64,000 bases of DNA from Zonotrichia leucophrys gambelii (Eukaryota; Chordata; Aves; Passeriformes; Passerellidae): contig NC_088173.1 of the NCBI RefSeq assembly GCF_028769735.1, forward strand, positions 22,012,038 through 22,076,037, in the 5' to 3' direction. Below the pieces are notes generated by a model. It worked only from the letters and a program-made list of their open reading frames with translations, made no database searches and was not told the origin of the DNA. A program made the position numbers and the translations under genes. This document shows, piece by piece, positions 36,801-49,308 of this stretch (position 1 is the stretch's first letter; every line of letters begins with the position of its first letter).

Positions 36801-39160
36801 CCAACCGTGATGGTGTCAGCTGAGTGCGATACAACTGCAGCCTGACGTGATCATCAGTCTCCTAGAGGCCTTGCCATGGGTTATCAGAGGCCAGCCATAG
36901 GGAAATTTGTTAAGGGTTGTTGAGTGTTGTTTACTGCTCCTGTGGTTTCAGGCAAATGGATGTGGTGCTTCCATGCATAATTGCACTGATCAAAGGGTTT
37001 CAATATTTATGCGCTGAACTTAACTGGTCTTACTTGCTCCTGTGTTTTCACTAACTGTACATTCCATCAGGGATCAGTAGGAGTCACTAGTTCCCTGACC
37101 ACTGCTTTTTCCAGAAAACGTATTTTCAATAGCCGAAATTGAAAGCAAGATCCATTCCTGCTGAAGAAATCAAATGCCTAAAAACCGATAAAAATGCCTT
37201 TTCCTTCTCTGTTGCATCTAAGCCAGCTAGACGGTGCTGTCACCAGCACCATTTCTGTGTAGCACAGTTAAATGCTGAGCAGCTTGGTGATGTTTGCACA
37301 CTTTTTGACATGCCTCTCCATCCCACATGGTTCTTGAAGACTGCATTCTTTAGGATGTTAACATTAGCAAGAGATGTTTCGTGCCAAAGAATTTCCCTCA
37401 GGAAAAGTTGTAGTTTGTCAACTCCTCTAACTTGTTACTACTATATTGACATTGACAAATATAAATCCCTACTAGACTATCAGATTAATTAATTTTCTTC
37501 TTGGATGTCTTCTATAATTACAGACAAATAATTTTCAAGGCTAAATCAATGTCTAAACTAGATGCATTTTCCTCCAGAGAACTGGAATAAATAGTTATTT
37601 ACACTTCAGCTCTGTAATGGTCTGTTTTAAAGAATAAGTACTTATTTTAATGTTGAGTTGAAAAAACAGTAAAACAGTTTTGCTATTTAGACAGCAGGTT
37701 TTTTTGAAGCCAGCTTGGATCACTAATTTCTTCTGGAACTGGAAAAAATCAACCTACCATGCAAATTCAGCTGGAGTATCACTTATTTCAATTCAGTTCT
37801 ATCAAGCAAAACCAAATTATCAGTTTATTCTAAGACTGCATATCATATTTGTGTTAAGGAAGCAAATAAATGAACATGACTTAACTACCTTTTTTGTAAA
37901 TATATAGCCTGCTACCTTATTTCACTCTAATAGTACACTCATACACATTGAAAACAAATTTATTCATCCCAGATGTTGATTATTTCTATCACTAATATTT
38001 AGAATCATCCCTTTTCTTAAAAAAATTATTAAAAAAATTAAAAGGAAATTTTAAGTCTACAAGTAACAACTCCAATACATTTGAATTGCCAGAAAACTGA
38101 GGTTTCTTGTAGTTCTTAGAGGGATAATTCACTTGCTCTCCTCTCCTATGGCTAAATTGAAAACCATAATCATTCTTATTCTAAAACTGCATTTTACACC
38201 ATTACCTCTATTTTAACCAGTATGCTGTAAATAAGCATTGACCAAATCTGGCTTCATTTAACTTCATTATTTCCATCACTCTGCTGAACATCCACGCGTA
38301 CAATCTTCTGGATTTGATATGTAACCAAACACGCAAGGAGTTACTATGTTTGGAAAGCTAATGTAGGATAACACTTGAATTTCCTTAGGTGGTGCTTGTT
38401 TATATATGAAAAATAATGCAAAATTCTCAAATACTTCTATAAAATATAATCTGGCGGTTACCTGAAAGAAATTTGCTGAACATTCAGGAAGGAAAAAAAA
38501 AGCTTGCTAAAAAGTTTTGGCTATATAAAACTCTGTCAGAGAGCTGTAACATTGAGTGAGATGAAAAGGGACATCAATAGGGACAGATAATTCCCATTTC
38601 CAGTGAAAGCTATAGCTGTTGCCACCAAAAAGGACCACAATTCCACAATAGGAGCTGAAATTCATATCTGGCTGATAGAAATAGCCTGATGGAGCATGGG
38701 TAAGGAAGTATTCTGTGATTGAAAGGAGGAAACAGTATGAGAGAAAGATGTACAATTGACAGAAATATGTATTGCTATTCCTCTGTATTGTAATAAATAC
38801 CATGAAATCATTTAAAGAATCCTTTTAATCCCCTACAGATTCCATTGACCCAGCAAAGCTATATCCTCACTTCAAGCTCCACGAAAAGTCAAAGGTTTTT
38901 ATGGAGTTTTCAGACTCACTTTTACATCCAAGATTTTTCTTGTATGGATCATCCACAGCAGAGGTAACAGGTGTTTGTAAAATTGAATTGCTTATCAGAA
39001 GAGCCTTCAAACAGACTTCACATAATTTCACAATGAATTTATTCACTTGCAGTCCTGGTAAGTAGGTATCAGCTTGAAAATACCATTTTTGTTTGGCCGA
39101 GCTGATTCAGGTTGCATGCACATGGTTACACAGAAATAATGCTTTATACTAGTATCCCCA
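33835..39160. other. Unique AT-rich sequence with two moderate-GC patches
   Basis: No gene recognised; the longest open frames are 103 codons (34868-35179, +) and 117 codons (37139-37492, +), neither with a motif. Two moderate-GC patches stand out, 35640-35720 and 36720-36900. They could be worn LTR or other old repeat sequence, but I cannot name a family. A 31-bp tandem duplication lies at 34907-34960. Confidence 0.5.
34907..34960. repeat. 31-bp tandem duplication, 1.7 copies
   Basis: 'cagccaacaaactccatctc' begins at 34907 and again at 34938. The second copy matches for 23 bases before diverging. Confidence 0.9.
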
Positions 39161-39248
39161 TTTCCAGAGACAGATTTTTACTTATTTTTCTCCCACTGGA
39201 AAGATTTCCAGAGACAGATTTTTACTTATTTTTCTCCCACTGGAAAGA
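39161..39248. repeat. Perfect 44-bp tandem duplication
   Basis: Positions 39161-39204 and 39205-39248 are identical base for base, beginning 'tttccagagacag' and ending 'cccactggaaaga'. A partial third repeat ('ttcca') follows. Zero divergence suggests a recent replication-slippage event. Confidence 0.97.
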
Positions 39249-39448
39249 TTCCAAAGTAAATACCCATTCTTCCTGCAATTCTTATTGAAAATGTGATGAC
39301 TGTTGCTTTGCAAACTATCCCATTGGAACCCTGTAGGACATCTGGCATTCAGGTGATTCTGTTTGGATACTCATTATTGCAATCTAAATTTAAAATCATC
39401 TGGCATTACCACTTTGCTACAAATTTCCCACTTCAGTTGCATCATTTG

Positions 39449-39503
39449 GTTATGGAATAATTTAAGCTGGAAGGGATCTTTGGAGGTCACATAAGCCAAC
39501 CTA
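39449..39503 (-). mobile_element. CR1 LINE 3' terminal fragment
   Basis: 'tatggaataatttaagctgg', 'aagggatctttggaggtcac' and 'ccaacct' are a diverged reverse complement of a CR1 3' end. Only ~55 bp remain. A short (AC)n tract follows directly. Confidence 0.75.
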
Positions 39504-39506
39504 CAA

Positions 39507-39523
39507 ACACACACACACACACA
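39507..39523. repeat. Short (AC)n microsatellite
   Basis: Seventeen bases of AC alternation directly after the CR1 scrap. Confidence 0.9.
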
Positions 39524-39829
39524 GAATCAAGAAGAGACACATTGTGTCAGGACAACATGTTTCACAGCTTTACAAAAGGGTTGAGCTTCACAAAAAGCTG
39601 GGTTGTGAGAAATCAGTATTATGTATCTGGAGATGGGTAATACATAAGAAACCTGGTAAAATGTCATACTAAACTTAGCTTCTTTTTTAAAAATAACCTA
39701 TTGAATTTCTTTATGTTTGAACCTGTCTGTAATTCACCATGAAATAAAAAAGTCCTCTGTAAATAGTGTTGATAAGTATTGATACCCCTCAAAGAGGATA
39801 CAGTGAATTTTCACCTGTATACATACATA

Positions 39830-40414
39830 CAGAATCATGAAATATTCTGAATTGAGAAGGACGCACCAGAATCATCACCCTGGCCCTGCACAGGATATCT
39901 CAAGATTTACTCCACGCGCCTGAGAGCATTATCCAAACACTTCTTGAACTCAGAGAGGTTTGGTGTTCTGACCACTTCCCCAAGGAGCCTGTTTCAGTGC
40001 CCAACACCCTCTGTGTGAAAAACCTTTTCCTGATATCCAGCCTAAAAGTCCACCTTCATGTCATTTCCTTGAGTCCTGTCTCAGATCACAAGAGTGACAA
40101 GAGAGGTACTCGCCCCTCTGCATTCCCTCATGACAATGTTGAGGACAAAAATGAGGTCTCCCCTCAGTCTCTTCTTCTCCAGGTTGAACAGACCAAGAGA
40201 CCTCAGCCTCCCCTCATACAGCTCCTCCTCCTCCCTTCTCTATCATTGTTGCACTCCTTTGAACACTCTCTAATAATTTAATATCTTTCTTACATTGTGT
40301 CACCCAAAACTGCCCCCAGCCCTCAAGGAGAGGCTGTTCCAGCTCAGAGCAGAGCAGGACAATCCCCTCCCTTGCCTGGCTGGTGATGCTGTGCCTGATG
40401 CACCCCAGGACATG
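39830..40414 (-). mobile_element. CR1 LINE, 5'-truncated, ORF2 C-terminus plus 3' UTR
   Basis: A ~585-bp minus-strand CR1 copy. The 3' terminus on the plus strand begins 'cagaatcatgaaatattctg'. The body has the typical 'cttcttgaactcagagag', 'cacttccccaaggagcctg' and 'tgtgtgaaaaaccttttcct' blocks. The minus-strand frame 40214-40516 contains the C-terminal part of CR1 reverse transcriptase: residues around 'LGCIRHSI', then 'QFWVTQCKKDIKLLE' and 'VQRSATMI'. In intact elements this part follows the RT catalytic core. The copy is 5'-truncated, as most CR1 insertions are. It is less diverged than the other CR1 pieces here. Confidence 0.92.
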
Positions 40415-43400
40415 ATGTATTATACATACAAGGGTAGAAGAAATATATATTTGGGGAAGAATATACAAGAAATAATATACACCCAGAAAGAAAAAGTTTG
40501 CATGTCCCTTAAACAATGTGCTGTATCTTAGTTTTCTTGGGGTTGTCAGTTTCTTCTATGCAAGAAATGAGGATGTAGTGAAATACTCTGTTGAGTACCA
40601 GAAATATTTCTTTTAAATACATCACAGAAAAAAAACTACTGAAGGAGAAAAAAAAACATTCAAATAAAGGAAGAAAAGATAGTTTGTTTACATGCTTTTC
40701 AGCTGCCTGTAATGTTTTTAGTTAAGTCACTTTGGACTTAATTAAATTTAAATTACTTCTGCTTATCAGACTGAATGGAAGTGCTTAATACTGATGTTTT
40801 ACTATACTGTACTATAAAAAAGGAGTTTTATCAACCCCAAATAAGCACAAGGACAGAGGCTATGGATACTAATGCATAATTTTGGCATTTAGTGATTTTG
40901 CAAGCTGATTTGCAAGGCACTTTGGGAACCAAAATTCCATTGAAGAAAATGCTCTTTTACCATTTCAATTATAAAGCAATGCAAAAATTCAGCATGTATT
41001 TAGTGTGTCCTTGGCTAAAAAAGGACATACCTTTTCTCCTGACCTAGTAACCTGGGATCTATCTACATCATTCTGCCTACGATATAAAACAGTGCTCCCA
41101 CTGGCAAACCAAAAATTCGATGAAATACTGGAGCTACTTTTTCTAAAATATCTCTAATTAGAGGAAAACATACTGAAGAAGTCTGAGACCTCTATCATTT
41201 CAATAACCTGGTTTGAAATATGAACTCATTAGTACTTATATCAGTAAAAGATAAAATACAGCATGACAGCAGAACGAATAGTAAGTGGGGTGCACACACT
41301 GTCTTTGATGACAAAGTACGTGTAAAGATCAATTCCATTTCCACTGTGTGTAAACCTTTGATCAACAAGCTCATCCCATCAAAGGACAACTGGATTTCTC
41401 CTGGGATTCACTGTCTTCTAAAGTGACATAGGCACTACACAGTTATGCTGTAAACCATATGCTCAAGCTGAGGATACTTATGTGCTACTAGGATCTTTTA
41501 GGCTACAATTCTTCCACAATTTTGACAGAGATCTTAAACAAACAAACACCAAACAAAGCTAATTTCCAAGCCAAGGAGCCTTAAATATTTTGATTCCTAA
41601 GACAGGAGAAATTCATCGAGATACAACATAATGTGTGCATATGTTAAAAGAAAGAACATGGAGAAATAGATTAGAGATAGATTAATTCAATATAAAGGAC
41701 ACAGTTTTGAGCCTTCCAAAGATTTTGTACCAAATCACAATATCTTTGCAAAGAACCCAAACAGAGACCCAATTGTTAACATTTTCTGAGAAATTCCTTA
41801 GTTCTCAATGCAATTTTAAAGACATCACAAATTATTGTGCACTTTATTCACTCTGAGTGGGAACAAATGAATACTACTACTAGACCTGTTTCCCAAGTAG
41901 ATCAATGTGCAAACACTGCTTGTGACATCACTTTATGTATATAAATTTAAAATCCATTTTACTTTAATTGTCAAACACATGACTTTGAAACTCACTTTTT
42001 GCAAACTGTCATGACAGTAAAGCTGAACTACATAAATGTAGATTGAAAGTGAACAAAAATGGAACACACAAAAAATTCCATCATTTAAAAATATGAATGA
42101 CCTTTTGAGTCTGCTTCTACCAGAAAAAATTCAGTCATCTGTGTCCTCTTCAAAATCGTGACCTTAAAGTGAAACTGAGAAATTTCCAGTCAGCTATTCA
42201 AAACTTTTTGTTCACAAAAATGGTGCTGTATTAAAAACATTGTAAAATGTATACATTAATGCAGCTAGTTTATAACTCCATCAGGTGTAAGGCTCTTAGC
42301 ATCATTCTTCTAATGCATAAGGCACAGTGTACTTCTTCCTTAGAATTTTCATTGGTAATTTATATTCCTCAAACATGTTTTAAACTTGATATCACAGTAC
42401 ACCTCTGAAAATCCATAATAAACTTTACTGTGTCATTGCAATTGATAAGCAGGCATACTGCATATAGCCAGCAGTAAATTTTTGCATCTAAGGATTTTCT
42501 CATGCAATCTGTATATTTGTCAAAAGACATATTTAGAACTCAATTTTTTCATATTCAAGGGTGTAGGCTCTAGAGTATAGTATACACAATTTTATACCTA
42601 TTTGGTACCTAGAAACATGAAATGCAGATTTATGGATATAGACAGAGTGTTTCACTCTAGCTATTCATGAACATAATGCACACACATCCAGAAATGAATA
42701 TACAAATCCTGGCTCCCCTGATGCAGTTGGCAGAATTTTTATTGACACTCACAAGGCCTAGTTTTCACCTGTGATTACTGACCAGTAGACAATGTTTCCA
42801 TTAGCTCAAATTATGAAAAGACTGAGGAGACACCTAATTCTTAAACAGCTTAATATTTTGAGGAGTCCGTGTTTTCTTTCTGACTGTAAATTTGAAAAGT
42901 TCTCTTTTTATAGCTCAGTTGAAAGTCTCTGGAGCCTAGATGTATTTGCAACTCAGCATTCCCTTTGTTCCCAGTAAATAAAAATGTACCCATTTAGATG
43001 CTCATCAATATTCAGAATAACTTAAAAAGGTAGCCAGCTTCTAATATGGCCGAAAGAGCAAGTAGTTCCCCAGACAGTAATTTCTGAGTCCTAATGTTAT
43101 ACACGTGTTATCCCACTGGTAGTAGAGTAACTAGCAAGTAATGCATGCATAAACCATATCACATTTGCACCAGATTATTCCTGTAGAGATGTACTCTGCT
43201 TCTTTGATCACTAAGTATGCAGCCACGCACACAAAAAAAAACACTGTCAGAAAAGCCTGGGTTGAATACATTTTACAGTTTTGAATTTTTGTTTTTTCAT
43301 TTTCATAGAATAATGTGAGTTTAAACCAGTGATATCAGCTCCATTTTACAAACTTTTTACACTTTGGGGATATTCAAGAGATATGGACTTTTTTCTAACA

Positions 43401-43989
43401 CTGAGTAATATTGCCCTTGGAGCAATATGCTTTCCTGTCCCTGAAATATTAGTTCTTGTGTCCCCCATTACTTCCAGCCATGATGCCCCCTGGTTATGTA
43501 CTCTTTATAGTGCCAATCTTGACACAAAATTGACAGTTGACTGAAGTAAAATTTAAATGACAACATACCTTGTTCACATTCAGAGAAAATTTTTTTGCTG
43601 CATATTCCAGTTGTGTTACAGGATTACTTCAATTCTTCATTTTCTATAACTCTTCACTGATCCTTGACCCACAGAACTCTTACAGAGATAATAGTTTTCA
43701 CTTCTACTTTTGCAAATATTTCTGAGAGTGTGCAAACATTTAAAGACCATTACTGAACCTTTACCTAATCCAATTACATTTTCAGACCTGTAGGGGTTAA
43801 TCTGATTCTGTACCAGACTTTTTGTTTGGTTGGTTTTGCTTTTGAAAGAATGCGGAACTCTCTTCCACAAATGCTGTACTAGAACTATAAGCTATAAAAA
43901 AGGCAAGAGACCATGGAATAGACAGAGCTGTATCTCCACTTAGTATTATAAATGCCTGCAAATAATGTCCTGGAGCCTACAAATATCCA
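40415..43989. other. Unique AT-rich sequence, no gene seen
   Basis: No open frame above about 70 codons and no recognisable element. Short A tracts occur near 40627-40658 and 43230-43240. Confidence 0.55.
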
Positions 43990-44424
43990 GGTAAATGTTA
44001 TGCCTTTTGAAATGCCTCGTGCCATTTCAATGAGGATCAGTTTGGCAAGGTCTGGTCCATTTCCCTGCACTTCATGTTACTGCATGCCATTTTGTTGTTA
44101 GCCCTTTGGTGAAGAACTTTTTTATTTTCTTGAAGCATTTCGTTTTATCAATTTCTACTGCCTTTTTTTATTTTTACTTTGTTCCCAGATTTGGGGATGT
44201 CAGCAAAGTTCATTTTGTTACATTTCAGTCGTTTTCAGTCCAGTGCACCTCATTTAATCATAATCCATTTGGTTGTAGTCACTTAATTTCAAATTTTTTT
44301 AATTGCATTTTCTTTTATCATCTCTCCCTTCCAGAGTGATTGTGAAACTTGCTCTTATATTTTCTAATATTTTCTAATATTTTCAATATTTCGTTTTGTT
44401 TCATGAAAGAAATTTCTTCTCGGC
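43990..44424. repeat. CATTTC-rich satellite-like sequence, left flank
   Basis: Repeated CATTTC/TTTCATTT words. The phrase 'gtccatttccctgcacttc' (from ~44055) is nearly repeated as 'gtccatttctctgcactta' from ~45501 on the other side of the telomere-motif array. This indicates that the left and right flanks belong to one diverged repeat family. Confidence 0.65.
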
Positions 44425-45010
44425 ACTGTCCCAACATTGATCACTCCTCATCTTGCTACTTGACGCCAGGCATCGGCCCAAGGCTGGTTTTAGAGCTCCA
44501 CCTAGGGTTAGGATCAGGGCTCAGGAAACCACAAAGCCCAGTGCTCCAGTGATACTGCAATTGCAAAAGGCATGCCAACGTGAACATGGCACTGCCCCAA
44601 CATCCCTCTTCATCTTTCTGTTTGGCACCAGCTTCGGGTGAATGATCTACTTACTGCACCGCCTAGGGTTAGGGTTACACTTAGGGTTACTGTTCAGAAA
44701 ACCACAAAGCCCAGAGCTCCAGGGACACTGCAACCACAACAGAGCATGCCATGAGGAGCACAGTGCTGTCTTGACCTTGCTACCTCCTTGTCTTTCTGCT
44801 CATTCAGCCTCAGCTGAATGCTCTGTTTTTAGAGCTCCACCTAGGGTTAGGGTTACACTTAGAGTTAGGGTTTACAAAACGACAAAATCCAGAGCTCCAG
44901 GGACACTGCAATTGCAAAAAGAGCAACGAGGGGAGTGCTGCACTGCCCCAGCATTGTTCCCTCCACACCTTGCATCTTGGCACTACCCATGCGCTGGGCA
45001 CCTCAGATTT
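44425..45010 (+). repeat. Tandem ~161-178-bp units with telomere-like TTAGGG motifs
   Basis: The landmark 'ctagggttag' recurs at 44502, 44663 and 44841 (spacings 161 and 178). Each unit then carries 'acaaagccca/acaaaatcc', 'gctccag', a 'gacactgcaa' or 'gatactgcaa' block and a 'gcactgcccca'-type block. Units 2 and 3 contain two to three TTAGGG or variant TTAGAG motifs; unit 1 has a short deletion. A partial unit (44425-44490) precedes and a degenerate one follows. The 198-codon open frame 44642-45238 merely crosses the array and is not taken as a gene. Confidence 0.85.
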
Positions 45011-45107
45011 AGGCACAACAATGTCAGGGCTTTTCCGGGATCACCTTTCCACGTCTTTTTCAGCCCCATTAATCCTGGAGGTCTAGGCTTTTCTACTCTC
45101 TCAATGC

Positions 45108-45116
45108 TAACCCTAA
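45108..45116 (-). repeat. Inverted telomere-like motif
   Basis: TAACCCTAA on the plus strand, which is TTAGGGTTA on the minus strand. It lies ~240 bp downstream of the last forward TTAGGG motif. Confidence 0.6.
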
Positions 45117-45229
45117 TGGCAGCTTGGCGCTATGGCAGAGGTCCTTATTGCCATAGGTGGCACAGATTTAAAAGTGAGGAGTTAGCAATGTCGCCACCCC
45201 ACCCTGAGGAAAATTCTTTGTTACATGAA

Positions 45230-45640
45230 AGGAAATGAAATCTCAATATATTAATTAGTATCATTTCATTAAATTTTGATTCGTTTTGTGGCACTTCATT
45301 TCATTCAATTCCATTCCAGTGATTTGACTTCTAAGTATTTTCTTATTTTCATTTTAAATTTATTTCATTATCTTTCCTCTTCTGTCTTTTCATTTTGACT
45401 CCTCTACTTGTTTCCTCATTCTATTTCCCTTCATGAAACAAATTTCATAAAAAGAAACAAAATCTCAATATTTCACTAAGTATCATTTCACCCTGTTTCC
45501 GTCCATTTCTCTGCACTTAGTTTCATTCCATTTCACTTCTGCCACTTCATGCCAGAATTTTCTTTTTTTTTCCATTTCATTTAATTTCATTATATTTCCT
45601 TTCCTGTCTTTTTCTTTAACTTCATTCCTTGATTATTAGC
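45230..45640. repeat. CATTTC-rich repeat, two diverged ~222-bp copies
   Basis: Copy A begins near 45230 and copy B near 45453. Aligned landmarks are 'aatctcaatat', 'agtatcatttca', 'gcactt.atttcattc', and 'atttcattat.tttcct...tgtctttt'. I judge identity by eye at roughly two-thirds. This forms the right flank of the telomere-motif array. Confidence 0.75.
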
Positions 45641-46111
45641 TATACTAATTAAATAAAAACCATATTATTTTATTTTCCTCACCTTCAGAAGATTGCTGCA
45701 TTATAATTATTTACAAAGGGGAACACTTAAGAGAAAATTCTATTTCACAACTCTGTATTTTACTGTGTTTTTTTCATTTTCTGAATAGCTGCATACCGAT
45801 GAAAAGGGAAGATGTACTTTTAAAAATGATAAAATTAACTATTCAGATTTCTCCAAATCTAATCTTTTTTTTCTCCTTGCAAGAATTACTGGCCAATTTC
45901 TCTCCACATTTTCAAGTCTTTTCCACTACATCAGAAATGTCATTTTCATCAATTAAAAAATGCCTGCAAGCAATTCGATTTCAGTTACAAACCATCTCTA
46001 CAGTAGTCAAAAAACATTGAGCATGCTTCTTCTTCTAAGTTCAGAATAAATATAATCTTCAGTTTATTGTCAATTAGTCCAGACCCCATAGTTATGTGAA
46101 ATCCAGTGGCA

Positions 46112-46150
46112 TGACTTTAAAAATCTTTTCCAACCTAAGCCATTCTCAGG
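46112..46150 (+). mobile_element. CR1 LINE 3' terminal scrap
   Basis: 'actttaaaaatcttttccaa' followed by 'cctaagccattctcagg' is a diverged plus-strand CR1 terminus. Confidence 0.65.
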
Positions 46151-47787
46151 TTCTCAGAATACTCACCTCACTGCTGACATTCACCTTTATTAAGATGTAA
46201 AACTTTACTTAAAACAAAGGAAAAATCAGACTAAACTAAAAACCACATGCCATGAAAATCTAGGTAGCTATTTTTTAAAGGAAATAAGTATTCTATATCA
46301 CAAAATCAATTTTAATTGGATACTTATGCTTCAGCTGTTCTCAAAACACTGATCTAAAATGATAAGTAATATCAGAAATAGAGGCAAAACCTTGTTATAG
46401 ACAAATGGACAATAATATTATGACATTATCTGTTTCTCATATCCATATTAAATTCCTACACATACTTTTGTAGTTGAAATTCTGGTTTATTACTTCTCAC
46501 CTATTTCAGTGAGTTTATTTAAATGCAGATTTATCTCTCAAGTAATTTTGCTGCTGTAGGCACTCACCTAGCTCAAAATACTTACATTAGGTAACCACAA
46601 TTTTACAGAAATGTCTCTAGTAACTGTTGGAGGTGGAAAAGGGAAGATTAGTTTTCATACATTAGTATGTGTATTGCAATAATGTTCTTAAATTGATCCT
46701 AACTTAAAATAATATTAAATAGAATAATTTCAAATCTATATGAAAATAACATTAAAGTGCAACTGAAAGCAGCTTTTAAATGTCTTTTGGTTTTTTTTTC
46801 TTTAAATTCCTGTGATTACCAAAAATATATTAGACCTGTGATAGGCTTTTTTGAAGAGCTTTAAAAGCCCATTAACCTAAAACTATTACAAGAAGTAGAT
46901 ATTTCTGAATGTAACCTAATTAGGTTATATTTCTCTAGGACAAGCTCAGCTTTCTTCCTTATGATCAAATTATTAGCAGGTGTTGGTTGCCTCAGGAAAC
47001 TGCTTCTTAGTGACCCTCTCCTTAAACCCACCATCTATAGAGAAGCATATTTACTTACAGAATAACAGAATTTTTACCCAGGGCAAGGAAATCTGTAGAG
47101 AAAAATTTTGCAATCACCTTTGACTAGAAAAAAAATAAAAGAATGTTTTGCAATTTTTAATGTCATTTAAGTTCACAAAATCCCAGGAAGGATGTAAATT
47201 TGCAGCAACATAGCAAAGCATAAAGTAAGAATTCCTAGTTCAAAATTGTGCTTGTTTCATAAATAATGAATGGTGTTTGTCACCATAATCAGAACCCTGA
47301 TCAATTCTATTTTAATGCTAAGCTGAAATCAAAACCTCCTCAGGCAGCTGAGTCAAATCATTACTACAATGCAAAAAGCTCAGCCAAGGCATAGAGTACA
47401 TGAATGCCCCTTTTCATATCTTGAAGGTCTCCTTGCATTGGAGACCATATCTTATTTATTACAAAATTCTTATCTGCCAGGCTTTGCTCTTCCCATAAAC
47501 TCAGATAAGACCCAAGTAAGAAAATCAACTACCTGGATTGACTCAGCTTCTTCAGCACTGAAATAGGCAACATGAATATGCCTGCTTACTGATGATGCCT
47601 GCATGCTGGCATGTATTCTCTTCTACTTGCACAGGAACCATGGAGAACAGGAAATGCCATTTCTTCAAACAGCATACACTCTGCATACACTTCCACTTCC
47701 TGCTTCTGCTGGCAATCAAACAGCTTCAAAAATCCATTGTCAGGGATGGACTATACGGCTGCACAGCACCATGTGCACCCTAAAAAA

Positions 47788-47910
47788 GATCACAGAATCA
47801 CAGAATATATCAATTGGGATGGACCCACAAGGATCATCAAGCCCAACTCGTGGCCCTGCACATGACCTTCCCCAAGAGTAACACCACGTGCCCTGAGAGT
47901 GTTGTCCAAA
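47788..47910 (-). mobile_element. Truncated CR1 LINE 3' end
   Basis: 'gatcacagaatcacagaata', 'gacccacaaggatcatcaag', 'tggccctgcacatgacct' and 'cctgagagtgttgtccaaa' give the reverse complement of the CR1 3' region, ~120 bp long. Clearly recognisable and moderately diverged. Confidence 0.92.
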
Positions 47911-49308
47911 TGAAAATGCATAGGTGAGAAGTCCCAAACTGCACAAAATATACTAGCAACAGCATAGGACTCCTTTGCTTTTTTGCCCCAGGTTATTGCC
48001 AATTTCAAAAACTCACGGCCAGATAACGTTGCTGTAAGTATTTCCCCAGTTTAGCAAAGTGAAATTCCCATTAGTAGGATACAGAACAGCTTGGATGTTG
48101 GACAACTTGACTACGCTGCAGGTCTGCAGGCCATAATTCTTGTCAAAGTAGAAGAGGACGTAAGGCAGCTGCTAACCAATCAAGGCTGATACAGCACAGT
48201 GTATCAATCCCTTCATAACTGCAGCTATCCCAGGAAATAATCATCCCAATAGAAGGAACAGCCCCTATTTAGCCCTGAGAACAGTTTACACATTACAAGA
48301 TGCCATATCTGTAATGTTTCTGCTGGAGCACAAAACTATCCACTACTAAACTCTCTAGTCAATTAGGCCCTGCACAAATTGAGCATATGACAACATTTTG
48401 GCACACTTCAGAATTATGTGTAAAACTCCATGCAATGTAATTCAAAACTACTACTACCAAGCTTCATCTCCAAAGTTCCTCAAATTGTTCAAAATTCATA
48501 TATAATTTTGCATACCATGTAGGCAGAGGCACATGCATGAAGGGAAAATCTAACAGAATATTGTACCATCAAATATAAAGCATAATAAACTTTGTCAACA
48601 ACAATCATAGATGATCTTAGCACCTACACAGTTTTACAGCTCCATAAACCTAAAATTAGAGAAATTACATTTTTTCCCACAAAGTATATTTGGAATTAAC
48701 AACAATCCATGTTATTTCTGCTATTTTCTTAATGTAAAGAGATATAAGATGTAACTAGTAATATCAACACAATCTGTTTACCAAATCTGTTTTCCCAGAA
48801 AAAACAAACCAAAAAATGCACAAAGATACACAGTCACAAATACAGCGAAATTTCAATAAAAAGACACATATGCTTACACTCTTCAGTGAAGACATCTGGT
48901 GACATAAATCTGATTACAAATTTGATTTTCTGAAAGCCATACTTGCCCTAATATATGAATTTTCCATGGAGACAAATAGAGGTGTCTACAGAGCAAGTAA
49001 CCTACTAGTATCACCAAGCCCTGCTCAGTCTCCTGCTCACCTACATCTATCAACAGAACCATTTAAGTTGTGGCTGATTAAACTACTTTTGCTGTTACCA
49101 TGGGTTTACTCAAAAGTAACTACAAATAATGACCTAATATAAGCACAGCAACTACATATGTATAGCAAGCCTTCATCTTTTACCTACACCATATAATCTG
49201 CACAACAGGCTGTTCAACAGGCACCCAGTTCTGTGTGAATCTGTGTGCAGTGCAACCCTCTAAACATTCCTCTTCCACATCCTCTTCATTCCCTCAGTCT
49301 GTTGCCTC

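Larger units (their letters stand above)
45641..49308. other. Unique AT-rich sequence apart from small CR1 pieces
   Basis: No gene recognised. The interval contains the two CR1 scraps listed separately (46112-46150, 47788-47910) and a 16-bp perfect palindrome at 46912-46927. Overlapping open frames near 47590-47880 in several phases are partly CR1 and have no motif. Confidence 0.55.

Noticed and set aside
40295..40531. 78-codon plus-strand frame
   Set aside because: Antisense to the CR1 RT C-terminal remnant at 39830-40414.
44642..45238. The longest open frame of the window (198 codons, +)
   Set aside because: It crosses the telomere-motif tandem array and adjacent repeat; openness is explained by the higher GC content of the repeat units, and no domain is seen.
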